DNA from: Ascidia mentula
Lineage: Eukaryota > Chordata > Ascidiacea > Phlebobranchia > Ascidiidae
Assembly: GCA_947561715.1 (NCBI GenBank)
Contig: OX387199.1
Coordinates: forward strand, 12,715,001-12,779,000
Length of the DNA stretch: 64,000 nt
Direction of reading: 5' to 3'
Numbering within the stretch: position 1 is the first letter of the stretch; every line of letters begins with the position of its first letter. Below, piece after piece: positions 27,049 through 39,800 of the stretch. Under the pieces are notes generated by a model. That model worked only from the letters and a program-made list of their open reading frames with translations. It had not been told where the DNA came from and did no database searches. The position numbers and the translations under genes were made by a program.

Positions 27049-27311
27049 ACCTGGGATGGAGTTGTGTGGACACCCCCATGATTTATATAAATGTGATGAT
27101 AAACAGATGGTTAGACTACAATACAGAATTTTTTTGTAACAGACCACAGAAATCATTGTTGATAGACTGGCCTGGCACATGCCTTTATGTACATACATTG
27201 TTAATTGTATTAGTATGATTTTGCTATAGTACTCATTGATCATGTCAATTGACCTGTATTTTGTGTGTTTCAATCCGAATTTAACCATTTTTTTAAGAAT
27301 TTAACAGGAAC
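27049..27311 (+). other. Spacer between the two transposon genes with a likely splice acceptor
   Basis: These 263 bases hold no open frame that looks real and no exact AATAAA, so the transposase transcript has no obvious poly(A) signal here. The spacer ends in a T-rich tract followed by TTTAACAG (acceptor AG at 27,306-27,307), only four bases before the ATG of the second gene. This suggests that the second gene's first coding exon is joined to an upstream leader exon, possibly one shared with the transposase. The donor partner is not identified. Confidence 0.5.
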
Positions 27312-29505
27312 ATGAGTTGTCAATACCATATTAGCTGCAATGATAGGAAACAAGTTTTGAAATGTGAAAAAAGTGAAATTATTCAAAAAATCAAATGCAC
27401 ATTTGATGTGGCTAATTTTCGTTTGCAACAATGGAATGAAGACTTTCAGGATTGGGAGGACATTGATGTGCCTGAAAATTTGCCAGACAAGACCAAACTG
27501 CTTGTTCTCCCTACAGGTAAATAATTAAATATTAAAATATAATAAAAATTAAAAAAATTAACCTGGTTTGCTTTTTTAAAGATGTATGTTCGTCCAGTTC
27601 TGTGGCCAGCACTGTGCCTTTAAGTTCTGAGGAAGATGTTGCAGCAAGTATATATATTTATTGCAGATAATATTCTTACTATTTTCTTAAATCTAACAAC
27701 TTTGACCCAGACAAACCTGTAGATGAACCAGTGGCCACATGTAGTAACACCGATTGGATTGTTGGCTACAAACTGCCCGCCCTACCTGTTATGGTGCGAC
27801 AGGCTATTCATGATTCTAATGGCAGACTTGGTTCTTCAGCTAGAAGACAAGTTTGTCAGATATTATTTCATTCAATGTCTGCTCATACACTGTAAGCTGA
27901 CAAGCACATTTTTTTGGGTTATTAGGTAATACTGATCACAAATATCCATTGCTGTTTTTCATAAAAAGATATCCCACACACCTGGAGTATCAGCATGTGA
28001 TCATGGAATTGCTGAAACAGTTTCCTGAGCTAAAGGACCAGAATTCCAAAAACCCTGCTGTATGTGTCCAAAAAACTGTATGTGTGTGTATAAAACCACT
28101 TTCATGATTTTGTAACAGGGTACATGGATTGAAAGCATTCGTCAAAAATTTAGAGATGCACGAAGACCAATGACAACCAACGAAATGGTGATAAAAATGA
28201 AGAACAAATTTGGGCACAAACGAAAGAGATCATCACAAGAGCTCAAAGATGACATCATTCCAGCAAAACGCCAGTGTGCCCAATTTGATAAGGTTTTTCA
28301 GTTTAAATGTATAGAAACATATATATATATATTATCTCTTTAATAGATGTTCAATATCTACTCTATAGCAGCCATTAACATATATGTAACACCATATTCT
28401 TTGAATGTAGGACAGTCTGGAAGACGACCACAGCATAGAAATGCACATCAAACATATGGCTAAAGAGTGTCGAAAAAATGTAAAAAACATGGAGTCAATT
28501 TTGGATAGAATGGGAAGAACTTACACATTTCGAAGAAATGAAGTCCGTGAGGGAACCTTGACCGTGGAGAGCCTAATTGAAAAATACCCAGCTTTGCAAT
28601 TTCCTGATGTGGTGAGTATTCCATGAGATAATTAATGCCATATGAGATTATTATGCTTGGTTTTAAAAATGGTGGTAAATGTAATGTTGTTTTTATCACT
28701 GGTTTAACCACAATATTTCAACTTTCTAATATTTTGTCAGGTGTTTGGTGAGGCTCAAAGAATTTTCAACCAAGATTTAAGAGAAAATCTTAAAAGTATA
28801 TCATCTGGCTGTATCAAAAAATTGAACCAAAAATTAGAAAAAAAAATAAAATTGGCTCCAAAGAAGATAATTCAGCTATTAAAAGGAAAAGGTATGCATC
28901 CAAAGATTTTGCGAAGTAAATATTATGTCATTTACTGTGTGGTCTGTACTAGTAACGCTTTCTGTTGTGGTCTATTAATAACTCATTTCCCATTTTCAGC
29001 CATTATTAATCAGTTAATAAACACCATTTGTATAATGTTAGTATTAAAAGAAAGTATGTAGTATGTAAGTAATAATATGTATGTTTATAAATTCAATGTT
29101 TTTAAGGTTCTGCTGAAGTCCTCTGTTTTATTCCTGTTTTGTTTGGTACCAATCAGTTAAATCAGTTCATACAATACAGAGAAGAGGTATGTAATGCTTA
29201 ATGGACAGCAAAAATATATTGTTTTGAGTTTGTATTGATTAATGCTCTTTTAGGATGAAGAGGTGGATACACCATATCCCTGTATGGTTTTAACTGGGAC
29301 AACAATATCCATTTATGTACAAAAATGTTGGATGTGCAACTGTGATTGTTTTGAGGATGCAATTGTCATACTGATTGCTGCATATTGGATTTTTGATATC
29401 CAATTTCCACAAGTGCTTAACAATACTTTCCAGTTGTTAAGCTATCTTTTGAAGATCCCAACCGGCATTAATATATCAGTTCAGCGTGTAATCAATTGGC
29501 TCTAA
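27312..29505 (+). CDS. Second transposon gene, nine exons, SAMD3-like accessory protein
   Basis: I join exons 27,312-27,516, 27,582-27,647, 27,711-27,891, 27,969-28,059, 28,119-28,292, 28,411-28,611, 28,741-28,891, 29,107-29,186 and 29,254-29,505. All eight introns are short (59-215 bp) and GT-AG, and the 1,401 joined bases stay in frame: 466 codons plus stop. Visible landmarks are an N-terminal 68-residue module, LPALPVMVRQAI (112-123), LYPTHLEY (151-158), GTWIESIRQKFRDARRP (182-198), a basic HKRKR stretch (214-218) that could be a nuclear signal, a helical MAKECRKNVKNMESIL segment in exon 6, and a hydrophobic C-terminal part in exon 9. From memory, this order resembles the uncharacterised 'sterile alpha motif domain-containing protein 3-like' proteins common in fish and invertebrates. 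A role in binding the subterminal repeats, like maize TNPA, is inference. Exon 2 is the least certain. Confidence 0.8.
28319..28332. repeat. Short (AT)7 microsatellite in an intron
   Basis: A run of seven AT dinucleotides lies in the intron between exons 5 and 6 of the second transposon gene. It is too short to mean much, but it would be a polymorphic marker between copies of the element. Confidence 0.8.
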
Positions 29506-29689
29506 GTTGAAGTGCTTTCCTTTTTGTGTACTGTATCCGTGCATGGTGTATATTTTTACGTTTCACCATTCTGTTTTCCTTGGTTCTTTTTTTGTCATGT
29601 CATTATTGAGACTTGACCCAGTACGCCTATCTGTTTATATATGGCCCTGCATTGTCTCAATAAAAAACCATGACGTATTTTTGTTGTGG
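29506..29689 (+). other. 3' untranslated region of the second transposon gene
   Basis: Follows the TAA stop at 29,503-29,505. There is no further exon-like open frame of interest. It holds the only good AATAAA in the 3' part of the element and leads directly into the right subterminal repeats, so the transcript should end before or within them. Confidence 0.6.
29659..29664 (+). terminator. Poly(A) signal AATAAA
   Basis: An exact AATAAA lies 154 bases after the stop codon of the second gene, in CTCAATAAAAAACC. A G/T-rich stretch (TTTTTGTTGTGGGTGG) follows about 15 bases downstream, as expected of a cleavage region. It probably ends the second gene's transcript and may also serve the transposase. 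Confidence 0.65.
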
Positions 29690-29880
29690 GTGGAGAATAA
29701 CATGCTTGAAAAGAGGTGGAAATTCACACCCTACGGTACACACTTTAAAGGTGGAAAGTAGTCACTCTAGGGGTGGAAAGCTATAGGGTGGTATTTTCCA
29801 CGCTGTATTTTAGGGTGGTCAGTTCCACCTTTTAGGGACCACGGTTTTAGGTGGTAACTACCACCTAAAGGGGTGGATTT
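29690..29880. promoter_or_regulatory. Right subterminal repeat region of the transposon
   Basis: The same motifs as at the left end occur in both orientations: GTGGAGAATAACA near 29,689, AGGTGGAAATTCACACC near 29,715, GGTGGAAAGTAG near 29,750, GGGTGGAAAG at 29,771-29,780, GGGTGGTATTTTCCACG near 29,786-29,802, GGTGGTCAGTTCCACC near 29,814, and the near-palindrome GGTGGTAACTACCACC at 29,850-29,865. Shared subterminal motifs at both ends support both ends belonging to the same element and mark the likely protein-binding sites. Confidence 0.8.
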
Positions 29881-29892
29881 AAATTTACAGTG
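29881..29892 (-). repeat. Right terminal inverted repeat of the CACTA element
   Basis: AAATTTACAGTG is the reverse complement of CACTGTAAATTT and pairs with the left end with one base gap. The next two bases are the CT of the target duplication. Confidence 0.88.
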
Positions 29893-29894
29893 CT
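29893..29894. other. Right target-site duplication (CT)
   Basis: The satellite resumes as CTCCAGTACTAAGTTTGCGG immediately after the element, repeating the CT that precedes it at 23,837-23,838. The uninterrupted paralogue at 35,831 has this CT once. Confidence 0.85.
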
Positions 29895-32800
29895 CCAGTA
29901 CTAAGTTTGCGGTTGCACAACGTATGTAACTATGCGCTTTCAGCACTTGTCCATTTTGCAGTATATGACTTTTCGATAAAAAATATTTTTTTTCAGTACA
30001 AGCTTTATTATACAGTGGAAAACGCTGATACTCCAGTACTGAGTTTGCGGTTGCACAACGTATGTAACCATGTGATTTCAGCACTTGTCCATTTTGCAGT
30101 ATACGACTTTTCGGTAAAAAATATATTTTTTTCAGTACAAGCTTTATTATACAGTGGAAAACGATGATACTCCAGTTTTGCGTTTGCGGTTGCACAACGT
30201 ATGTAACTATGCGCTTTCAGCACTTGTCCATTTTGCAGTATATGACTTTTCGATAAAAAATTTTTTTTTTCTGTACAAGCTTTATTATACCGTGGAAAAC
30301 GCTGATACTCCAGTACTGAGTTTGCGGTTGCACAACGTATGTAACCATGTGATTTCAGCACTTGTCCATTTTGCAGTATACGACTTTTCGGTAAAAAATA
30401 TATTTTTTTCAGTACAAGCTTTATTATACAGTGGAAAACGCTGGTACTCCAGTATTGCTTTTGCGGTTGCACAAAGTATGTAACTATGCGATTTCAGCAC
30501 TTGTCCATTTTGCAGTATATGACTTTTCGATAAAAAATATTTTTTTTCAGCACAAGCTTTATTATACAGTGGAAAACGTTGGTACTCCAGTATTGCTTTT
30601 GCGGTTGCACAACGTATGTAACTATGCGATTTCGGCACATGTTCATTTTGCAGTATATGACTTTTCGATAAAAAATATATTTTTTCAGTACAAGCTTTAT
30701 TATACAGTGGAAAACGCTGGTACTCCAGTATTGCTTTTGCGGTTGCACAACGTATGTAACTGTGCAATTTCAGCACTTGTCCATTTTGCAGTATATGACT
30801 TTTCGTGAAAAAATATTTTTTTTCAGTACAAGCTTTATTATACATTGGAAAACGCTGGTACTCCAGTATTGCTTTTGCGGTTGCACAACGTATGTAACTG
30901 TGCGATTTCAGCACATGTCCATTTTGCAGTATATGACTTTTCGATAAAAAATATTTTTTTTCAGTACAAGCTTTATTATACAGTGGAAAACGCTGGTACT
31001 CCAGTATTGCTTTTGCGGTTGCACAACGTATGTAACTATGCGATATCAGCATTTGTCCATTTTGCAGTATATGACTTTTCGATAGAAAATATTTTTTTTC
31101 AGTACAAGCTTTATTATACAGTGGAAAACGCTGGTACTCCAGTATTGCTTTTGCGGTTGCACAAAGTATGTAACTATGCGATTTCAGCACTTGTCCATTT
31201 TGCAGTATATGACTTTTCGATAAAAAATATTTTTTTTCAGTACAAGCTTTATTATACAGTGGAAAACGCTGATACTCCAGTACTGAGTTTGCGGTTGCAC
31301 AACGTATGCAACTGTGCGATTTCAGCACTTGTCCATTTTGCAGTATATGACTTTTCGATAAAAAATATTTTTTTTCAGTACAAGCTTTATTATACAGTGG
31401 AAAACGCTGGTACTCCAGAATTGCTTTTGCGGTTGCACAACGTATGTAACTATGCGATTTCAGCACTTGTCCATTTTGCAGTATATGACTTTTCGTGAAA
31501 AAATATTTTTTTTCAGTACAAGCTTTATTATACAGTGGAAAACACTGGTACTCCAGTATTGCTTTTGCGGTTGCCCAACGTATGTAACTATGCAATTTCA
31601 GCACTTGTCCATTTTGCAGTATATGACTTTTCGATAAAAAATATTTTTTTTCAGTACAAGCTTTATTATACATTGGAAAACGCTGGTACTCCAGTATTGC
31701 TTTTGCGGTTGCACAACGTATGTAACTGTGCGATTTCAGCACATGTCCATTTTGCAGTATATGACTTTTCGATAAAAAATATTTTTTTTCAGTACAAGCT
31801 TTATTATACAGTGGAAAACGCTGGTACTCCAGTATTGCTTTTGCGGTTGCACAACGTATGTAAATATGCGATATCAGCACTTGTCCATTTTGCAGTATAT
31901 GACTTTTCGATAAAAAATATTTTTTTTCAGTACAAGCTTTATTATACAGTGGAAAACGCTGGTACTCCAGTATTGCTTTTGCGGTTGCACAAAGTATGTA
32001 ACTATGCGATTTCAGCACTTGTCCATTTTGCAGTATATGACTTTTCGATAAAAAATATATTTTTTCAGTACAAGCTTTATTATACAGTGGAAAACGTTGG
32101 TATTCCAGTATTGCTTTTGCGGTTGCACAAAGTATGTAACTATGCGATTTCAGCACATGTCCATTTTGCAGTATATGACTTTTCGATAAAAAATATTTTT
32201 TTTCAGTACAAGCTTTATTGTACAGTGGAAAACGCTGGTACTCCAGAATTGCTTTTGCGGTTGCACAACGTATGTAACTATGCGATTTCAGCACTTGTCC
32301 ATTTTGCAGTATATGACTTTTCGTGAGAAAATATTTTTTTTCAGTACAAGCTTTATTATACAGTGGAAAACACTGGTACTCCAGTATTGCTTTTGCGGTT
32401 GCCCAACGTATGTAACTATGCAATTTCAGCACTTGTCCATTTTGCAGTATATGACTTTTCGTGACAAAATATTTTTTTTCAGTACGAGCTTTATTATGCA
32501 GTGGAAAACGCTGGTACTCCAGTATTGCTTTTGCGGTTGCACAACGTATGTAACTATGCGATTTCAGCACATGTCCATTTTGCAGTATATGACTTTTCGA
32601 TAAAAAATATTTTTTTTCAGTACAAGCTTTATTGTACAGTGGAAAACGCTGGTACTCCAGTATTGCTTTTGCGGTTGCACAACGTATGTAACTATGCAAT
32701 TTCAGCACTTGTCCATTTTGCAGTATATGACTTTTCGATAAAAAATATTTTTTTTCATTACAAGATTTATTATACAGTGGAAAACGCTGATACTCCAGTA

Positions 32801-35800
32801 TTGCGTTTGCGGTTGCACAAAGTATGTAACTATGCGATTTCAGCACTTGTCCATTTTGCAGTATATGACTTTTCGACAAAAAATAGTTTTTTTTCTGTAC
32901 AAGCTTTATTATACAGTGGAAAACGCAGATACTCCAGTAATGAGTTTGCGGTTGCACAACGTATGTAACTATGCGATTTCAGCACTTGTCCATCTTGCAG
33001 TATATGACTTTTCGATAAAAAATATTTTTTTTCAGTACAAGCTTTATTATTCAGTGGAAAACGCTGGTACTCCAGTATTGCTTTTGCGGTTGCACAAAGT
33101 ATGTAACTATGCGATTTCAGCACTTGTCCATTTTGCAGTATATGACTTTTCGTGAAAAAATATTTTTTTTCAGTACAAGCTTTATTATACAGTGGAAAAC
33201 GCTGATACTCCAGTACTGAGTTTGCGGTTGCACAACGTATGCAACTGTGCGATTTCAGCACTTGTCCATTTTGCAGTATATGACTTTTCGATAAAAAATA
33301 TTTTTTTTCAGTACAAGCTTTATTATACAGTGGAAAACACTGGTACTCCAGTATTGCTTTTGCGGTTGCCCAACGTATGTAACTATGCAATTTCAGCACT
33401 TGTCCATTTTGCAGTATATGACTTTTCGTGACAAAATATTTTTTTTCAGTACAAGCTTTATTATGCAGTGGGAAACGCTGGTACTCCAGTATTGCTTTTG
33501 CGGTTGCACAACGTATGTAACTATGCGATTTCAGCACATGTCCATTTTGCAGTATATGACTTTTCGATAAAAAATATTTTTTTTCAGTACAAGCTTTATT
33601 GTACAGTGGAAAACGCTGGTACTCCAGTATTGCTTTTGCGGTTGCACAACGTATGTAACTATGCAATTTCAGCACTTGTCCATTTTGCAGTATATGACTT
33701 TTCGTGAAAAAATATTTTTTTTCAGCACAAGCTTTATTATACAGTGGAAAACGCTGGTACTCCAGTATTGCTTTTGCGGTTGCACAACGTATGTAACTAT
33801 GCGATTTCAGCACATGTCCATTTTGCAGTATATGACTTTTCGATAAAAAATATTTTTTTTCAGTACAAGCTTTATTGTACAGTGGAAAACGCTGGTACTC
33901 CAGTATTGCTTTTGCGGTTGCACAACGTATGTAACTATGCGATTTCAGCACTTGTCCATTTTGCAGTATATGACTTTTCGATAAAAAATATTTTTTTTCA
34001 GCACAAGCTTTATTATACAGTGGAAAACGTTGGTACTCCAGTATTGCTTTTGCGGTTGCACAACGTATGTAACTATGCGATTTCAGCACATGTTCATTTT
34101 GCAGTATATGACTTTTCGATAAAAAATATATTTTTTCAGTACAAGCTTTATTATACAGTGGAAAACGATGATACTCCAGTTTTGCGTTTGCGGTTGCACA
34201 ACGTATGTAACTATGCGCTTTCAGCACTTGTCCATTTTGCAGTATATGACTTTTCGATAAAAAATATTTTTTTTCAGCACAAGCTTTATTATACAGTGGA
34301 AAACGTTGGTACTCCAGTATTGCTTTTGCGGTTGCACAACGTATGTAACTATGCGATTTCAGCACATGTTTATTTTGCAGTATATGACTTTTCGATAAAA
34401 AATATATTTTTTCAGTACAAGCTTTATTATACAGTGGAAAACGCTGGTACTCCAGTATTGCTTTTGCGGTTGCACAACGTATGTAACTGTGCAATTTCAG
34501 CACTTGTCCATTTTGCAGTATATGACTTTTCGTGAAAAAACATTTTTTTTCAGTACAAGCTTTATGATACATTGGAAAACGCTGGTACTCCAGTATTGCT
34601 TTTGCGGTTGCACAACGTATGTAACTGTGCGATTTTAGCACATGTCCATTTTGCAGTATATGACTTTTCGATAAAAAATATTTTTTTTCAGTACAAGCTT
34701 TATTATACAGTGGAAAACGCTGGTACTCCAGTATTGCTTTTGCGGTTGCACAACGTATGTAACTATGCGATATCAGCACTTGTCCATTTTGCAGTATATG
34801 ACTTTTCGATAGAAAATATTTTTTTTCAGTACAAGCTTTATTATACAGTGGAAAACGCTGGTACTCCAGTATTGCTTTTGCGGTTGCACAAAGTATGTAA
34901 CTATGCGATTTCAGCACTTGTCCATTTTGCAGTATATGACTTTTCGATAAAAAATATTTTTTTTCAGTACAAGCTTTATTATACAGTGGAAAACGCTGAT
35001 ACTCCAGTACTGAGTTTGCGGTTGCACAACGTATGCAACTGTGCGATTTCAGCACTTGTCCATTTTGCAGTATATGACTTTTCGATAAAAAATATTTTTT
35101 TTCAGTACAAGCTTTATTATACAGTGGAAAACGCTGGTACTCCAGAATTGCTTTTGCGGTTGCACAACGTATGTAACTATGCGATTTCAGCACTTGTCCA
35201 TTTTGCAGTATATGACTTTTCGTGAAAAAATATTTTTTTTCAGTACAAGCTTTATTATACAGTGGAAAACACTGGTACTCCAGTACTGAGTTTGCGGTTG
35301 CACAACGTATGTAACTATGCGATTTCAGCACTTGTCCATTTTGCAGTATATGAATTTTCGATAAAAAATATTTTTTTTCAGTACAAGCTTTATTATACAG
35401 TGGAAAACGCTGATACTCCAGTACTGAGTTTGCGGTTGCACAACGTATGTAACCATGCGATTTCAGCACTTGTCCATTTTGAAGTATACGACTTTTCGGT
35501 AAAAAATATATTTTATTCAGTACAAGCTTTATTATACAGTGGAAAACGCTGATACTCCAGTATTGCGTTTGCGGTTGCACAACGTATGTAACTATGCGCT
35601 TTCAGCACTTGTCCATTTTGCAGTATATGACTTTTCGATAAAAAATATTTTTTTTCAGTACAAGCTTTATTATACAGTGGAAAACGCTGATACTCCAGTA
35701 CTGAGTTTGCGGTTGCACAACGTATGTAACCATGCGATTTCAGTACTTGTCCATTTTGCAGTATACGACTTTTCGGTAAAAAATATTTTTTTTCAGTACA

Positions 35801-38800
35801 AGCTTTATTATACAGTGGAAAACGCTGATACTCCAGTACTAAGTTTGCGGTTGCACAACGTATGTAACTATGCGCTTTCAGCACTTGTCCATTTTGCAGT
35901 ATATGACTTTTCGATAAAAAATATTTTTTTTCAGTACAAGCTTTATTATACAGTGGAAAACGCTGATACTCCAGTACTGAGTTTGCGGTTGCACAACGTA
36001 TGTAACCATGTGATTTCAGCACTTGTCCATTTTGCAGTATACGACTTTTCGGTAAAAAATATATTTTTTTCAGTACAAGCTTTATTATACAGTGGAAAAC
36101 GATGATACTCCAGTTTTGCGTTTGCGGTTGCACAACGTATGTAACTATGCGCTTTCAGCACTTGTCCATTTTGCAGTATATGACTTTTCGATAAAAAAAT
36201 TTTTTTTTCTGTACAAGCTTTATTATACCGTGGAAAACGCTGATACTCCAGTACTGAGTTTGCGGTTGCACAACGTATGTAACCATGTGATTTCAGCACT
36301 TGTCCATTTTGCAGTATACGACTTTTCGGTAAAAAATATATTTTTTTCAGTACAAGCTTTATTATACAGTGGAAAACGCTGGTACTCCAGTATTGCTTTT
36401 GCGGTTGCACAAAGTATGTAACTATGCGATTTCAGCACTTGTCCATTTTGCAGTATATGACTTTTCGATAAAAAATATTTTTTTTCAGCACAAGCTTTAT
36501 TATACAGTGGAAAACGTTGGTACTCCAGTATTGCTTTTGCGGTTGCACAACGTATGTAACTATGCGATTTCGGCACATGTTCATTTTGCAGTATATGACT
36601 TTTCGATAAAAAATATATTTTTTCAGTACAAGCTTTATTATACAGTGGAAAACGCTGGTACTCCAGTATTGCTTTTGCGGTTGCACAACGTATGTAACTG
36701 TGCAATTTCAGCACTTGTCCATTTTGCAGTATATGACTTTTCGTGAAAAAATATTTTTTTTCAGTACAAGCTTTATTATACATTGGAAAACGCTGGTACT
36801 CCAGTATTGCTTTTGCGGTTGCACAACGTATGTAACTGTGCGATTTCAGCACATGTCCATTTTGCAGTATATGACTTTTCGATAAAAAATATTTTTTTTC
36901 AGTACAAGCTTTATTATACAGTGGAAAACGCTGGTACTCCAGTATTGCTTTTGCGGTTGCACAACGTATGTAACTATGCGATATCAGCATTTGTCCATTT
37001 TGCAGTATATGACTTTTCGATAGAAAATATTTTTTTTCAGTACAAGCTTTATTATACAGTGGAAAACGCTGGTACTCCAGTATTGCTTTTGCGGTTGCAC
37101 AAAGTATGTAACTATGCGATTTCAGCACTTGTCCATTTTGCAGTATATGACTTTTCGATAAAAAATATTTGTTTTCAGTACAAGCTTTATTATACAGTGG
37201 AAAACGCTGATACTCCAGTACTGAGTTTGCGGTTGCACAACGTATGCAACTGTGCGATTTCAGCACTTGTCCATTTTGCAGTATATGACTTTTCGATAAA
37301 AAATATTTTTTTTCAGTACAAGCTTTATTATACAGTGGAAAACGCTGGTACTCCAGAATTGCTTTTGCGGTTGCACAACGTATGTAACTATGCGATTTCA
37401 GCACTTGTCCATTTTGCAGTATATGACTTTTCGTGAAAAAATATTTTTTTTCAGTACAAGCTTTATTATACAGTGGAAAACACTGGTACTCCAGTATTGC
37501 TTTTGCGGTTGCCCAACGTATGTAACTATGCAATTTCAGCACTTGTCCATTTTGCAGTATATGACTTTTCGATAAAAAATATTTTTTTTCAGTACAAGCT
37601 TTATTATACATTGGAAAACGCTGGTACTCCAGTATTGCTTTTGCGGTTGCACAACGTATGTAACTGTGCGATTTCAGCACATGTCCATTTTGCAGTATAT
37701 GACTTTTCGATAAAAAATATTTTTTTTCAGTACAAGCTTTATTATACAGTGGAAAACGCTGGTACTCCAGTATTGCTTTTGCGGTTGCACAACGTATGTA
37801 AATATGCGATATCAGCACTTGTCCATTTTGCAGTATATGACTTTTCGATAAAAAATATTTTTTTTCAGTACAAGCTTTATTATACAGTGGAAAACGCTGG
37901 TACTCCAGTATTGCTTTTGCGGTTGCACAAAGTATGTAACTATGCGATTTCAGCACTTGTCCATTTTGCAGTATATGACTTTTCGATAAAAAATATATTT
38001 TTTCAGTACAAGCTTTATTATACAGTGGAAAACGTTGGTATTCCAGTATTGCTTTTGCGGTTGCACAAAGTATGTAACTATGCGATTTCAGCACATGTCC
38101 ATTTTGCAGTATATGACTTTTCGATAAAAAATATTTTTTTTCAGTACAAGCTTTATTGTACAGTGGAAAACGCTGGTACTCCAGAATTGCTTTTGCGGTT
38201 GCACAACGTATGTAACTATGCGATTTCAGCACTTGTCCATTTTGCAGTATATGACTTTTCGTGAAAAAATATTTTTTTTCAGTACAAGCTTTATTATACA
38301 GTGGAAAACACTGGTACTCCAGTATTGCTTTTGCGGTTGCCCAACGTATGTAACTATGCAATTTCAGCACTTGTCCATTTTGCAGTATATGACTTTTCGT
38401 GACAAAATATTTTTTTTCAGTACGAGCTTTATTATGCAGTGGAAAACGCTGGTACTCCAGTATTGCTTTTGCGGTTGCACAACGTATGTAACTATGCGAT
38501 TTCAGCACATGTCCATTTTGCAGTATATGACTTTTCGATAAAAAATATTTTTTTTCAGTACAAGCTTTATTGTACAGTGGAAAACGCTGGTACTCCAGTA
38601 TTGCTTTTGCGGTTGCACAACGTATGTAACTATGCAATTTCAGCACTTGTCCATTTTGCAGTATATGACTTTTCGATAAAAAATATTTTTTTTCATTACA
38701 AGATTTATTATACAGTGGAAAACGCTGATACTCCAGTATTGCGTTTGCGGTTGCACAAAGTATGTAACTATGCGATTTCAGCACTTGTCCATTTTGCAGT

Positions 38801-39800
38801 ATATGACTTTTCGACAAAAAATAGTTTTTTTTCTGTACAAGCTTTATTATACAGTGGAAAACGCAGATACTCCAGTAATGAGTTTGCGGTTGCACAACGT
38901 ATGTAACTATGCGATTTCAGCACTTGTCCATCTTGCAGTATATGACTTTTCGATAAAAAATATTTTTTTTCAGTACAAGCTTTATTATTCAGTGGAAAAC
39001 GCTGGTACTCCAGTATTGCTTTTGCGGTTGCACAAAGTATGTAACTATGCGATTTCAGCACTTGTCCATTTTGCAGTATATGACTTTTCGTGAAAAAATA
39101 TTTTTTTTCAGTACAAGCTTTATTATACAGTGGAAAACGCTGATACTCCAGTACTGAGTTTGCGGTTGCACAACGTATGCAACTGTGCGATTTCAGCACT
39201 TGTCCATTTTGCAGTATATGACTTTTCGATAAAAAATATTTTTTTTCAGTACAAGCTTTATTATACAGTGGAAAAGGCTGGTACTCCAGAATTGCTTTTG
39301 CGGTTGCACAACGTATGTAACTATGCGATTTCAGCACTTGTCCATTTTGCAGTATATGACTTTTCGTGAAAAAATATTTTTTTTCAGTACAAGCTTTATT
39401 ATACAGTGGAAAACACTGGTACTCCAGTATTGCTTTTGCGGTTGCCCAACGTATGTAACTATGCAATTTCAGCACTTGTCCATTTTGCAGTATATGACTT
39501 TTCGTGACAAAATATTTTTTTTCAGTACAAGCTTTATTATGCAGTGGGAAACGCTGGTACTCCAGTATTGCTTTTGCGGTTGCACAACGTATGTAACTAT
39601 GCGATTTCAGCACATGTCCATTTTGCAGTATATGACTTTTCGATAAAAAATATTTTTTTTCAGTACAAGCTTTATTGTACAGTGGAAAACGCTGGTACTC
39701 CAGTATTGCTTTTGCGGTTGCACAACGTATGTAACTATGCAATTTCAGCACTTGTCCATTTTGCAGTATATGACTTTTCGTGAAAAAATATTTTTTTTCA
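29893..39800. repeat. Tandemly repeated higher-order block of about 5.94 kb (two copies, the second partial)
   Basis: Sequence from 29,893 recurs from 35,831 at a shift of 5,938 bp (43 monomers plus 4 bases), with the same order of variant monomers and shared private changes, such as TACGAGC at about 32,481 and 38,419. Near 39,270 the second copy gains one extra monomer and the shift becomes 6,076. By about 39,800 the second copy stops matching and instead resembles the block that begins near 20,200. The unit is therefore a mosaic. Confidence 0.75.

Larger units (their letters stand above)
23839..29892 (+). mobile_element. Complete EnSpm/CACTA DNA transposon, 6,054 bp
   Basis: The element has short inverted ends (CACTGTAAAATTT on the left; AAATTTACAGTG on the right, read on the same strand), a flanking CT duplication, and subterminal clusters of GTGGAAA/TTCCACC motifs at both ends. 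It holds two plus-strand genes, a C2H2-finger transposase and a nine-exon accessory gene. CACTG termini, 2-3 bp duplications and subterminal motif arrays are the hallmarks of the CACTA (EnSpm) superfamily. Both coding regions are open and all eight inferred introns have GT-AG ends, so no inactivating lesion is visible. It is the only non-satellite DNA in the window. Whether it is active cannot be told from one copy. Confidence 0.95.

Noticed and set aside
27723-27929. Separate small genes at 27,723-27,929, 28,741-29,061 and 29,507-29,761
   Set aside because: The first is in the wrong frame over exon 3, the second is exon 7 read on into its intron, and the third lies in the 3' untranslated region and the subterminal repeats.
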